A stretch of 64,000 bases of DNA from an uncultured Lachnospiraceae bacterium (GCA_910579615.1 CAJTUA010000002.1:162503-226502); one strand, 5' to 3'. Positions 33,365-42,428 are shown, counted from the stretch's first letter. Translations and numbers: made by a program. The notes: generated from the sequence alone by a model not told the origin.

Positions 33365-33946
33365 CTAGCACCCCATCTTCCGCCGGATGCGCCGCGCTGT
33401 AAGCCGCGGCGTAACCGCGCGTTGGAAAAAGCAGGCGGCAAGGACAAATGCCGGGAAATTGTACAGCCATGCTGCCGGATAAGCGGGAGTGCTGTTGTGG
33501 AACTGCCACAGCACAAGCAGCAGACAGGTAAGAGCAAATGTGATGCTCAGCGTTGCGTAGCGCAGCGAAGAATAGTGATACTTCTTCCTCAAAAACGGCA
33601 GTACCGGCACGGATTTTTTTACGTGCGGGGCACAAAACCCTTCCAGCAGAAACGGCAGCAAATTCAGAAATAACAATATGTAAACTGCGGAGGAAGTGTC
33701 CAACCCCCAAAACGAGCATCCGAGCATAAAAGCCCCCAAAACCGCACTGATAAAGATTCGCCAGACCATTAGCGCATGGAAGCGCGCCACAAGGCAGATT
33801 TCTGCATCCATAAAAGCGGCATCTGCCGCCGGGGTATTATTTTCAATTGGTTTATCCGCTGGCACGCAAGCCTCCCCATCCGTGTAAGCATTGTCAGAAT
33901 AACCTTCCGTAGAAGCCATAAAGCGCAACGCCATCCTTTCTTTCAT
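33365..33946 (-). CDS. Uncharacterised multi-pass membrane protein
   Basis: About 193 residues. A short polar N-terminus precedes four or five hydrophobic segments (IFISAVLGAFMLGCSFWGL; AVYILLFLNLLPFLLEGF; YATLSITFALTCLLLVLWQF; AWLYNFPAFVLAACFF) and an Arg-rich C-terminus (TPRLTARRIRRKMGC). The start is uncertain: the frame is open to a GTG at 33982, with ATGs at 33946 and 33934. No family is recognised. It is convergent with the Na/Pi cotransporter gene and divergent from the Ca-binding-loop protein gene. Confidence 0.55.
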   Translation of the reverse strand: MKERMALRFMASTEGYSDNAYTDGEACVPADKPIENNTPAADAAFMDAEICLVARFHALMVWRIFISAVLGAFMLGCSFWGLDTSSAVYILLFLNLLPFLLEGFCAPHVKKSVPVLPFLRKKYHYSSLRYATLSITFALTCLLLVLWQFHNSTPAYPAAWLYNFPAFVLAACFFQRAVTPRLTARRIRRKMGC

Positions 33947-34145
33947 TACTTCAAATTGGTACAATCCCCAACCTTCTTCCACACAAGTATATCACATTCC
34001 GATGCCCCAGGCAATCATACTTTTTTAACTTCCACTTTTTTCTCCGGCGCATCCCCTCTAATGCAAACCCTACATTCTGCCGATATATATTCCGCGGACG
34101 GGGCTGCCTGTGCCCGCCGCAAAAATACATGGAGGTGTGTAGCAT

Positions 34146-35291
34146 ATGGTAATACAGACGAGTAACGTTGCGATGAAGAGCCAGTATTTCCTCTCCCGCA
34201 CGAACCTTTCGACTGTAAGCCATACGAGCTGGGGCGGTGCCGTGAATTCCATTGGCAGTACAGCAGCTACGACGCCCTTGGCTACGGATGGCGAACAGGA
34301 GACAGGCAAAGAATCGACAGCTTCAAACAAAGATAACCGCATGGCATGGTATACGGGAATGCAAAGCGGTATGGAGCGGATTACCTTTGCCGGGAACGAC
34401 GATGATTATTTCCGTGCAGGAAGCACAGAGTATGACGGGCTGCGCCACATGCTCATGATTCTGTCCGGACAGCAGGGCATGGGGGTACGCCGCATGTCAA
34501 GGGCGGATGTGCTCAAGGACGCGCAGGAGCAGACAAGGCTTTTGCTAAAACAGCTTGGGCTTGACCCGGGGGAAGGAAACCTTGCCGGGCAGCAGCTTAA
34601 CCTTATGCCGACGCAGAGTGTGCAGTGGTCAATGGGCATACAGCACTATTATGAAGAGAGGGAATCCTCTTCCTTCTATTCTTCCGGAACAGTAAAAACT
34701 GCGGACGGCCGGACAATTGAGTTTGATATTGAGGCGGAGATGTCGCGCAGCTTTGCGGAGTATACTTCCGTGAATATTGATTACGGCGCGGTACAGCTGA
34801 TGGACCCGCTTGTCATCAATCTGAATGGCGGCACGGCGGAGGTTTCCGACCAGAAATTTTTCTTTGATATCGACTGCGACGGGGAACTGGACAATGTCTC
34901 GCTCCTTGCGCGCGGCTGCGGTTTTTTGGCGTTAGACCGCAACGGCGACGGCATCATTAACGACGGCAGCGAGCTGTTTGGTGCAAAGAGCGGCGATGGG
35001 TTTGGCGACCTTGCGGTATTTGATATGGATGGAAATGGCTGGATTGACGAGAATGACGAAATTTTTAACCACCTGCGCATCTGGACGAAGGATGAGTCCG
35101 GAAATGACAAACTTGTGGCGCTTGGGGTCGCGGGGGTTGGTGCGATTTATCTCGGCCATATCAGCACGAAATTCTCATTGAATTCCGCCAAAGACAATTC
35201 GACGAATGCGGTTGTGCGCGAAAGTGGTGTTTTCCTCCACGAGAACGGGCAGTCCGGAATCATCCAACAGGTCGATTTGGCAGTCGGATAA
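34146..35291 (+). CDS. Protein with calcium-binding (EF-hand/dockerin-like) loops
   Basis: The 381-residue protein has no signal peptide. The N-terminal 200 residues are polar and helical with a Ser/Thr/Gly-rich start. From about 220 the segment DPLVINLNGG introduces three acidic loops of EF-hand or dockerin type: DIDCDGELD near 241, DRNGDGIINDGSELFG near 264 and DMDGNGWIDENDE near 293, ending in LRIWTKDESG. This stretch resembles the C-terminal cores of some RTX/VCBS-like extracellular proteins. GGAGG lies about 13 nt before the ATG. It sits directly before mbl and the flagellar rod genes; non-classical or flagellar-type export is possible but unproven. Confidence 0.7.
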   Translation: MVIQTSNVAMKSQYFLSRTNLSTVSHTSWGGAVNSIGSTAATTPLATDGEQETGKESTASNKDNRMAWYTGMQSGMERITFAGNDDDYFRAGSTEYDGLRHMLMILSGQQGMGVRRMSRADVLKDAQEQTRLLLKQLGLDPGEGNLAGQQLNLMPTQSVQWSMGIQHYYEERESSSFYSSGTVKTADGRTIEFDIEAEMSRSFAEYTSVNIDYGAVQLMDPLVINLNGGTAEVSDQKFFFDIDCDGELDNVSLLARGCGFLALDRNGDGIINDGSELFGAKSGDGFGDLAVFDMDGNGWIDENDEIFNHLRIWTKDESGNDKLVALGVAGVGAIYLGHISTKFSLNSAKDNSTNAVVRESGVFLHENGQSGIIQQVDLAVG

Positions 35292-35374
35292 GTGCTATTT
35301 TTGGCAGAAAATTGGAAAAATAAGAAAAGATACATAGAAATTGATAAATATTTTATAACTTTTAAAAAATTCCT

Positions 35375-35403
35375 TTGAAAAAATCATGTGTAGCGTTTAT
35401 AAT
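35375..35403 (+). promoter_or_regulatory. Sigma-A-type promoter of the mbl-flagellar rod operon
   Basis: TTGAAA, a 17-bp spacer, then TATAAT (35398-35403), about 90 nt before the mbl start. Confidence 0.7.
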
Positions 35404-35493
35404 AGAACTGAATATGTTTCGATTTGGATAAAATGCTAATTAATAGGGGCATTGGACGATAGAGACGAATGTGATTTTGGAAAGGAGAAAGTT

Positions 35494-36492
35494 ATGAGCG
35501 GAAGTGATATCGGAATCGACCTCGGTACGGCGAGCGTGTTGGTATATATAAGAGGGAAGGGCGTTGTCTTAAAGGAGCCTTCGGTTGTGGCGTTTGACCG
35601 CGACACGAACCGCATCAAGGCGATTGGCGAGGAAGCGCGCCTGATGCTCGGGCGCACACCGGGCAATATCGTGGCGGTGCGCCCGCTGCGCCAGGGGGTT
35701 ATTTCAGATTATACCGTGACGGAGAAGATGTTAAAATATTTCATCCAGAAGGCGGTCGGCAAGCAGCGGTTCCGCAAGCCGATTATCAGTGTCTGTGTGC
35801 CGAGTGGCGTGACCGAGGTGGAGAAGAAGGCGGTCGAGGACGCGACATACACGGCGGGCGCGAGGGAAGTTGCGATTATAGAGGAGCCGATTGCGGCGGC
35901 GATTGGCGCGGGTATCGACATTGCGAGACCGTGCGGCAACATGATTGTCGATATCGGCGGCGGCACGACGGATATCGCGGTTATCTCGCTTGGCGGCACG
36001 GTAGTCAGCACATCGATTAAGATTGCAGGAGATGATTTTGACGAGGCAATTGTCCGCTATATGCGCAAGAAGCACAATCTTCTGATTGGTGAACGCACAG
36101 CGGAGGATATCAAGATTAAGATTGGTTCCGCGTACCGCAGGCCGGAGATGGTGGCGATGGATGTAAGGGGCCGTAACCTTGTGACTGGTCTTCCGAAGAC
36201 GATTTCCGTGACTTCGGAGGAGACGGAGGAGGCGCTGCGCGAAACGACCTCGCAGATTGTCGAGGCGGTGCACAGCGTGCTTGAGAAGACCCCGCCGGAG
36301 CTTGCGGCAGATATCGCGGACCGCGGCATTGTGCTGACGGGTGGCGGCTGCCTGCTTTACGGCCTGGAGGAGCTGATTGAGGAGAAGACCGGTATCACGA
36401 CGATGACGGCGGAAGACCCGATGACAGCAGTTGCCATCGGAACCGGGAAATTTGTAGAGTTTTTGGGCAGCAGTAAACCGTTGAATAAATAG
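35494..36492 (+). CDS. mbl: MreB/Mbl-type rod-shape actin homologue
   Basis: Bacterial actin that organises side-wall synthesis beneath the membrane, 332 residues. The actin ATPase motifs are clear: IGIDLGTASVLVYIRGKG (phosphate 1, residues 5-22), VVAVRPLRQGVISDY near 57, MIVDIGGGTTDIAVISLGG near 151 (phosphate 2) and IVLTGGGCLLYGLEELI near 280 (adenosine). I named it mbl from context: it is followed by two hook-basal body rod genes exactly as mbl-flhO-flhP in Bacillus subtilis, rather than by mreC-mreD. AAAGGAG precedes the ATG at 35494. Confidence 0.9.
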   Translation: MSGSDIGIDLGTASVLVYIRGKGVVLKEPSVVAFDRDTNRIKAIGEEARLMLGRTPGNIVAVRPLRQGVISDYTVTEKMLKYFIQKAVGKQRFRKPIISVCVPSGVTEVEKKAVEDATYTAGAREVAIIEEPIAAAIGAGIDIARPCGNMIVDIGGGTTDIAVISLGGTVVSTSIKIAGDDFDEAIVRYMRKKHNLLIGERTAEDIKIKIGSAYRRPEMVAMDVRGRNLVTGLPKTISVTSEETEEALRETTSQIVEAVHSVLEKTPPELAADIADRGIVLTGGGCLLYGLEELIEEKTGITTMTAEDPMTAVAIGTGKFVEFLGSSKPLNK

Positions 36493-36493
36493 G

Positions 36494-36835
36494 GGAATTC
36501 TGCGGAACTAAAAAACAGCAGAATTCCGGACAATACCCGGAAGTGGTTTCTGGGAGCAGGGCGGACAGAAAGCACTTCCACGGTGAAGGGTATGGGGAGG
36601 AATTCTGCGGAACTAAAATCAGCAGAATTCCGGACAATACCCGGAAGTGGTTTCTGGGAGCAGGGCGGACAGAAAGCACTTCCACGGTGAGGGGTATGGG
36701 GAGGAATTCTGCGGAACTAAAATCAGTATGCGACCGTACAGACCCCAGTGGGATTTTCAGGAGTGGAACGGATGAAAATGCCACTGCGGGATATAGGGTC
36801 TGGGAGGGCGCATACGGAACTTTAAATAAGGAGAA
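36494..36835 (+). ncRNA. GGA/GGA-loop leader elements, tandem copies D, E and F plus a remnant
   Basis: Three units follow a leftover 3' end (36494-36514). D has outer stem GCAGAATTCC/GGAATTCTGC (36518-36527, 36599-36608), middle stem ATACCC/GGGTAT and hairpin arms 36539-36552/36566-36579 (13 of 14 paired) with tip GGAGC-AGG-GCGGA. E (36622-36712) is nearly identical. F differs in sequence but not shape: outer stem GTATGCG/CGCATAC (36726-36732, 36809-36815), middle CAGACCC/GGGTCTG, and arms 36746-36759/36773-36786 with tip GGAGT-GGA-ACGGA, where C-G has become T-A. F ends in GGAACTTTAAATAAGGAG, the flhO ribosome site. Confidence 0.85.
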
Positions 36836-36839
36836 ACAC

Positions 36840-37613
36840 ATGGTCAGACAGTTATACACAGCATGGACGGGCATGAGGAATGAGCAAAACCGTCTGGATG
36901 TTATCGCGAACAATCTTGCAAATTCCGCAACTGTTGGTTACAAGAAGGAAGGCGTGACGAGCCAGTCATTCGACCAGCAATTGATGATTAAAATCCGTGA
37001 CGCTTCCGTGGACTGGCGCAAAGAGCAGATTGGCACGATGAGCTTTGGCGCGAAAATCGGTGAAATCTATACGGATTACAAACAGGGTTCCCTGCGCGAG
37101 AGCGGGAACACCTTTGATTTTGCGATTGACGGCGACGGATTTTTCGCGATACGGTACACCAACGCAAACGGGCAGACATCAACCCAGTACACGCGCGCCG
37201 GGCAGTTCACAATTACACAGGAAGGCTATGTCGTGGATGTGGACGGCAATCATCTGATGGCGGAGGGCGGACCATTGCAGATTCCGGTGAATGCCGCGGA
37301 TGTGTATGTGGACGTTGCGGGGAATGTCTATGCGGACGGCGAGCTGGTGGACACCATTATCCTGACGGATTTTGAGGACTATGACTATCTGAAAAAATTT
37401 GGGGAGACAAGATGCTTTCCGGTGAACGGGGCGGTGGAAAAAGAGGCGGCGGGCATGATTCGCCAGGGCTTCACCGAACAGTCCAATGTCAATGTTATCT
37501 CGGAGATGGTCAATATGATTGCGATTACACGGGCATACGAGGCAGGGCAGAAGGTCATACAGACCGTGGACAGCACGCTTGAGAAGGCGACTACGCTTGG
37601 CAGCGTTTCGTAA
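36840..37613 (+). CDS. flhO: Flagellar rod/hook-basal body protein (FlhO/FlgF-like)
   Basis: Rod component of the flagellar basal body, exported through the flagellar channel; 257 residues. N-terminal motif TAWTGMRNEQNRLDVIANNLAN (residues 6-27) and C-terminal QSNVNVISEMVNMIAITRAYEAGQKVIQ are the two family signatures that form the coiled-coil core; FAIDGDGFFAI near 96 marks the middle domain. The frame is open far upstream only because it runs through the structured repeats. AAGGAG lies 6 nt before the ATG at 36840, the last bases of element F. Second gene of the mbl-flhO-flhP cluster. Confidence 0.93.
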   Translation: MVRQLYTAWTGMRNEQNRLDVIANNLANSATVGYKKEGVTSQSFDQQLMIKIRDASVDWRKEQIGTMSFGAKIGEIYTDYKQGSLRESGNTFDFAIDGDGFFAIRYTNANGQTSTQYTRAGQFTITQEGYVVDVDGNHLMAEGGPLQIPVNAADVYVDVAGNVYADGELVDTIILTDFEDYDYLKKFGETRCFPVNGAVEKEAAGMIRQGFTEQSNVNVISEMVNMIAITRAYEAGQKVIQTVDSTLEKATTLGSVS

Positions 37614-37732
37614 AAGCCGTAGGGAGGATATGGCGTTTTGCCATATTGGTGCCCTTGGGTTTTGGTAGCCTGCGGGGGACTGCGGTATAAGATTTGGTTG
37701 ACACAAGTATCACAGGAAAGAGGTATAAAATT

Positions 37733-38548
37733 ATGATGAGGGCATTGTGGACAGGCGCGTCAGGCATGACAGCACAGCAGACGAGTCTGGACAATATCGC
37801 AAATAATCTGGCAAATGTCAATACAACAGGATACAAGCGGGAGCAGACCGAGTTCCAGTCCCTGCTTTATTCAAAGATTCAGACGAGGGTGACGGACAAC
37901 GAGGGAAACCCAAAACCGGTTATCGGCCAGGTCGGGCTCGGCGTGCGCATTGCTTCGATTGTCTCAAATTTCAAGCAGGGGCCGCTCACGGAGACGGGGC
38001 GGTGGCTGGATGCGGCGATTGACGGCGAGGGCTTTTTTTCGGTACAGCGCCCGGACGGCACAGTGGGCTACACAAGGAATGGTTCATTTAAGCTTGGCAT
38101 GAACGGGGCGAACGTGATGCTTTGCAGCTCGGACGGTTATCCGGTGCTTGACACGAACGGGCAGCCGATTTCCTTCCCGGCGACCTATGATACCTCCAAA
38201 CTGTTTTTTGACCAGTTTGGCAATCTTACATATACCCCGAATGACAGCGATACAAGCCAGACGGTGGCAACGCTTGCACTCACGCAGTTTAACAACCCGG
38301 CAGGGCTGTTAAAGCTTTCGGGGAGTCTTTTCCAGGCAACGGATGCGTCCGGTGAGCCGCGCCTTGAGGCAACGGATTCCAATTTAAAGCGCAGCAGGGT
38401 TGTGGCGCAGTATGTGGAAGCGTCGAACGTGCAGACGGCGGATGAAGTTGTAAACCTGATTGTGACGCAGCGCGCATATGAGATGAATTCGAAGGTCATC
38501 CAGGCATCGGATGAGATGCTGCAGCAGGCGAATAATCTGCGTAGCTAA
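37733..38548 (+). CDS. flhP: Flagellar rod/hook-basal body protein (FlhP/FlgG-like)
   Basis: Distal rod protein of the flagellum, 271 residues. It begins MMRALWTGASGMTAQQTSLDN and continues IANNLANVNTTGYKRE, carries the EGFFSVQRPDG middle motif near 95, and ends EASNVQTADEVVNLIVTQRAYEMNSK, the FlgG-type C-terminal signature. AAAGAGGT lies about 9 nt before the first ATG of an ATGATG pair. A 119-nt gap separates it from flhO. The next gene encodes a rod-binding protein, so this cluster supplies the distal rod set. Confidence 0.93.
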   Translation: MMRALWTGASGMTAQQTSLDNIANNLANVNTTGYKREQTEFQSLLYSKIQTRVTDNEGNPKPVIGQVGLGVRIASIVSNFKQGPLTETGRWLDAAIDGEGFFSVQRPDGTVGYTRNGSFKLGMNGANVMLCSSDGYPVLDTNGQPISFPATYDTSKLFFDQFGNLTYTPNDSDTSQTVATLALTQFNNPAGLLKLSGSLFQATDASGEPRLEATDSNLKRSRVVAQYVEASNVQTADEVVNLIVTQRAYEMNSKVIQASDEMLQQANNLRS

Positions 38549-38579
38549 TGAATGGACGTGAGGGAAACGGAGGCATAAT

Positions 38580-38927
38580 ATGAGTATTTCAATCGGGGCG
38601 GATTATTATCTGAACAATGCGCTGACTTCCCAGTCGGCAACGAAAGCAGATAAACTTTCTTCTTCGCTTGGCGCAATAGATGTTGCTTCGGCGACCGATG
38701 CGGAGCTGTTGGAGTCCTGCAAGGAATTTGAGGCGTATCTGGTGGAACAGATGCTAAAGGGAATGGAAAAGACAATTCCGAAGGATGAGGACGAGGAAGA
38801 AAACCCTTATCTGGAGCAGTTTGGGGATGTTTTTTATACACAGGTTGCGAGTTCGATTGTAGACAACGGGGAGCTTGGCTTAGCGCAGCAGCTCTATGAA
38901 TCCATGAAGCGGAACCAAGGTTTGTAG
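38580..38927 (+). CDS. Rod-binding protein (FlgJ N-terminal-type)
   Basis: The 115-residue protein corresponds to the rod-capping N-terminal domain of FlgJ, without the peptidoglycan hydrolase domain found in proteobacterial FlgJ. The signature LLESCKEFEAYLVEQMLKGMEKTIP (about 44-68) and the C-terminal FYTQVASSIVDNGELGLAQQLYESM are clear. It starts 31 nt after flhP and ends the mbl-flhO-flhP-rod-binding cluster. A separate hydrolase is presumably needed to open the wall during rod assembly. Confidence 0.9.
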   Translation: MSISIGADYYLNNALTSQSATKADKLSSSLGAIDVASATDAELLESCKEFEAYLVEQMLKGMEKTIPKDEDEEENPYLEQFGDVFYTQVASSIVDNGELGLAQQLYESMKRNQGL

Positions 38928-39014
38928 GCAGTGTGTGGCGCGATGTAGGAAAAGCTTTTTTTGAAGCCGGGGACGGTAAGTTCCCGGCTTCTTTGCACAG
39001 GAATGGAGAACCGT

Positions 39015-41246
39015 ATGGACGAAATTGTAGAGGGCTATGTTGAAAAAATAATATTCCGCAATGCGGAGAACGGCTACACCGTACTGACCGTCGCGGAGAA
39101 GGAAAAAGAAGAAATCACATGTGTCGGCACCTTTACATTTATCAATGAAGGGGAATACGTCCATCTCACGGGCGGTTATACGTCACATCCGATTTATGGC
39201 GAGCAGTTTCAGGTGAAACTGTGTGAGATTAAGGAACCGGAAGATATGTTAGCGATGGAGCGCTACCTTGGTTCCGGGGCAGTCCGCGGCATCGGGCCGG
39301 CGCTCGCGGCGCGCATTGTAAAAAAATTCAAGGAAGACACGTTCCGCATTATGGACGAGGAGCCGGAACGTCTGGCGGAAATCAAGGGCATCAGCCAAAA
39401 GATGGCACAGGATTTTGCCCTTCAGTTTGAGGAAAAACGCGGGATGCGCAATGCGATGGTATTTTTGCAGCAGTATGGCATATCGACGAATCTCGCGGTG
39501 AAAATATATAAATTTTACGGGGAAAAAATGCATTCGGTATTGCAGGAAAACCCTTACCGCTTAGCGGAGGACATCCGCGGGGTCGGTTTCAAGATTGCGG
39601 ATGAGATTGCCGCAAGGGTCGGAATCCCGGCAAATTCAGAATACCGTGTCCGCGCGGGGATTTTGTATGCGCTCTCCCAGGGGGCGGCGAACGGGCATGT
39701 GTATTTGCCGCTTCAGGAGCTGATTCGCTATACGGCACAGCTTCTGGAAATCATGCCGGAACAGGTGCAGGAGCAGTTAGAAGAGCTTCGCCTGACGCGC
39801 AAGGTGATTTACCGCGGCGAGGAGGATGCCGTATGCGTCTACGCTTCAAATTATTATTACATGGAACTAAACACCGCGCGGATGCTTACGGATTTGAATG
39901 TCTCCTACGATATTCCGGAAGCGGAGCTGCGCGGCAGCCTTGCGAAGCTGCAGAGGGAGCTGGCGGTGGAACTGGAGGAGAGCCAGGCGCAGGCAGTGTT
40001 AACCGCGGCAAAAAGCGGCGTGTTTTTGCTGACCGGGGGACCTGGCACCGGGAAAACAACGACGATTAACGCAATCATCAGCTTTTTTGAGGCGGAGGGG
40101 ATGGAGATTCTGCTTGCGGCGCCGACCGGGCGCGCGGCAAAGCGCATGAAAGAGACAACAAAGCATGAGGCGAGCACCATCCACCGCTTGCTTGAGCTGT
40201 CAAAGGGACTGGATGAGAACGCGCCGGATACGGCAGCCCATTTTGAACGCAATGAAAGCAATCCGCTTGAAACCGATGTTCTTATCATCGATGAGATGTC
40301 GATGGTTGATATCAACCTGATGCATGCGCTTTTGCGGGCGGTGACGGTCGGGACGCGCGTGATTTTTGTTGGGGACGTGAACCAGCTTCCAAGCGTTGGC
40401 CCGGGCAATGTCCTGCGCGACATGATTCGTTCGGAGGTTTTCCCGGTCGTGCGCCTGACCAAGATTTTCCGGCAGGCATCCGAGAGCGACATCATTGTCA
40501 ATGCCCACAAAATCAACGCGGGGGAGCCGATTCGCCTGGACAATAAAAGTGCAGATTTTTTCATGTTAAAGCGCAACGATGTGAACGTGATTACGGGCGT
40601 TTTAATTGCCCTGATTCGTGACAAACTCCCAAAATATGTGGAGGCAACCCCCTACGACATCCAGGTACTCACACCGATGCGCAAGGGGGAGCTTGGCGTG
40701 GAGCGGCTCAACCAGGTTCTGCAGCAGTACCTGAACCCTCCGTCACCGCACAAGCAGGAGAAGGAATTCCGCCAGATGGTGTTCCGCGAAGGCGACAAGG
40801 TTATGCAAATCCGCAACAATTACCAGCTTGCCTGGGAAATCCGCACGGGGCGCGGGATTGTGGTGGATGCGGGCGAGGGCGTTTTCAACGGGGATACCGG
40901 GATTATCCGCCAGATTAACACCTTCGCGGAGGAGATGACGATTGAGTTTGACGAGGGGCGCATGGTGCAGTATCCGTTCGGGCAGCTTGAGGAGTTGGAT
41001 TTGGCATATGCCGTGACAATCCACAAATCGCAGGGCAGTGAATATCCAGCGGTGCTGCTCCCGCTGCTTGGCGGGCCGCGTATGCTTTTTAACCGGAATC
41101 TTCTTTACACGGCGGTCACAAGGGCAAAGCGCTGCGTGACGATTGTCGGGAGCACACAGACCGTGCAGGCGATGATTGACAATGAGAGCGAGCAGAAGCG
41201 TTATTCGGGTCTGTCTGTCTGTATCCGGGAGATTGTGGAGATTTGA
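39015..41246 (+). CDS. recD2: RecD2-type 5'-3' DNA helicase
   Basis: Superfamily 1B helicase acting without RecBC in Firmicutes, 743 residues, the family's normal length. The N-terminal part has an OB-like segment and tandem helix-hairpin-helix motifs (SGAVRGIGPALAARIVKKF near 90; EIKGISQKMAQDF near 124). The helicase core shows Walker A LTGGPGTGKTTTIN near 338-351, VLIIDEMSMVD near 422, FVGDVNQLPSVGPG near 451 and AVTIHKSQGSEYPAV near 671. GGAG lies 7 nt before the ATG at 39015; an upstream frame to 38961 lacks a good site. Processes stalled forks and mismatched ends. Confidence 0.95.
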   Translation: MDEIVEGYVEKIIFRNAENGYTVLTVAEKEKEEITCVGTFTFINEGEYVHLTGGYTSHPIYGEQFQVKLCEIKEPEDMLAMERYLGSGAVRGIGPALAARIVKKFKEDTFRIMDEEPERLAEIKGISQKMAQDFALQFEEKRGMRNAMVFLQQYGISTNLAVKIYKFYGEKMHSVLQENPYRLAEDIRGVGFKIADEIAARVGIPANSEYRVRAGILYALSQGAANGHVYLPLQELIRYTAQLLEIMPEQVQEQLEELRLTRKVIYRGEEDAVCVYASNYYYMELNTARMLTDLNVSYDIPEAELRGSLAKLQRELAVELEESQAQAVLTAAKSGVFLLTGGPGTGKTTTINAIISFFEAEGMEILLAAPTGRAAKRMKETTKHEASTIHRLLELSKGLDENAPDTAAHFERNESNPLETDVLIIDEMSMVDINLMHALLRAVTVGTRVIFVGDVNQLPSVGPGNVLRDMIRSEVFPVVRLTKIFRQASESDIIVNAHKINAGEPIRLDNKSADFFMLKRNDVNVITGVLIALIRDKLPKYVEATPYDIQVLTPMRKGELGVERLNQVLQQYLNPPSPHKQEKEFRQMVFREGDKVMQIRNNYQLAWEIRTGRGIVVDAGEGVFNGDTGIIRQINTFAEEMTIEFDEGRMVQYPFGQLEELDLAYAVTIHKSQGSEYPAVLLPLLGGPRMLFNRNLLYTAVTRAKRCVTIVGSTQTVQAMIDNESEQKRYSGLSVCIREIVEI

Positions 41247-41474
41247 AGATGAATCGTACAGGATATTTTTGTCCTATGCTGAAAATTAAGCGTCCTGGTA
41301 CCTCAAAAATGTGTAAAATATGGGGGAAGAAAAAAACAGGTGCATTTCCGGAAAAGATATGGTATGATAATAGGGAATACGTTTGGGACTCATGAAGTTG
41401 ATAGGGTTCGCTGCTTTTTGTAAAGGGTGGCTGCGGCGCGTTTGGGAGGCGTATGAGAAAGGAGCATTACAGTT

Positions 41475-42386
41475 ATGAATAAAACGGCACTTGTGATTAT
41501 GGCGGCAGGTATGGGCAGCCGTTATGGCGGGGGGATTAAGCAATTGGAAAAAGTGGGTCCTTCCGGGGAAATCATCATGGACTATTCGATATACGATGCG
41601 AAGGCGGCGGGTTTCGATAAGGTGGTTTTTATCACGCGGCGTGATTTGGAGAAGGATTTCCGGGAAATTATCGGGAACCGCGTGGAGAAAACGATTGAGA
41701 CGGAATATGTGTTTCAGGAGCTCTCCAATCTTCCAGGCGGCTTTGTGGTGCCATCCGGGCGCACAAAACCATGGGGAACGGGGCATGCGGTGCTCTCGTG
41801 CCTTGGGACGGTGACAGAGCCGTTTGCGATTATCAACGCGGATGATTATTACGGCAGGGAGGCATTCGTGAAGGTGCACGATTTCCTCGCGGGCGCGGAC
41901 CTTGCCAAAAAAGGGCACTACTGCATGGCGGGTTTCGTCCTTGGCAATACCTTAAGCGAGAATGGCGTTGTGACACGCGGCGTATGCAGCGTGGACGATG
42001 CAGGCAATTTAAAAAAGGTGGTGGAAACCTTTGGGATTGCAAAAAAAGACGGACATGCCGAAGGGAAGGACGCGGCGGGCGCGCCGGTCATCCTGCCGCT
42101 TGAGAGCGCGGTTTCCATGAATATGTGGGGGGTTACGCCGGATTTTCTGCCGGAGCTTGAGCGTGGCTTTGGGGATTTCCTGAAGAATGGCGGGATATCG
42201 GATGTGAAATCGGAGTATTTATTGCCACAGGTGATTGATACCATGATTCAGGAGCGCAGGGCGGACGTTAAGGTGCTTAAGACACCGGATAAATGGTTTG
42301 GCGTGACATATAAGGAAGATAAGGATGCGGTTGTGAACGCATTGCGGGAACTGGTGGACGCAGGGATTTACCCGGAGAGGATCTGA
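41475..42386 (+). CDS. Sugar-phosphate nucleotidyltransferase-family protein
   Basis: The 303-residue GT-A fold nucleotidyltransferase begins ALVIMAAGMGSRYGGGIKQLEKVG (residues 4-27), the glycine-rich nucleotide loop with its G-x-x-S-R-x-G pattern. IINADDYYG near 118 supplies the metal-binding Asp pair. It resembles the UTP/GTP-dependent sugar-1-phosphate transferases but lacks a left-handed helix domain, and a gene for a partner enzyme is not adjacent. The substrate is therefore unknown. AAAGGAG precedes the ATG by about 11 nt. Followed closely by comFC and yvyF. Confidence 0.85.
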   Translation: MNKTALVIMAAGMGSRYGGGIKQLEKVGPSGEIIMDYSIYDAKAAGFDKVVFITRRDLEKDFREIIGNRVEKTIETEYVFQELSNLPGGFVVPSGRTKPWGTGHAVLSCLGTVTEPFAIINADDYYGREAFVKVHDFLAGADLAKKGHYCMAGFVLGNTLSENGVVTRGVCSVDDAGNLKKVVETFGIAKKDGHAEGKDAAGAPVILPLESAVSMNMWGVTPDFLPELERGFGDFLKNGGISDVKSEYLLPQVIDTMIQERRADVKVLKTPDKWFGVTYKEDKDAVVNALRELVDAGIYPERI

Positions 42387-42428
42387 CGGGGAACCAAAAA
42401 CGGAATCAACAGGGGGATGGGAGAGTGG

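Noticed and set aside
36494..36835. Known riboswitch classes for the tandem elements (glycine, c-di-GMP, THF, ZTP, guanidine, fluoride)
   Set aside because: None of the conserved core sequences I know for these classes is present; the GGAGC-NNN-GCGGA tip does not match them.
36543..36839. Extension of flhO upstream through 99 more codons
   Set aside because: The extension translates the structured tandem elements; the ribosome site and family homology place the start at 36840.
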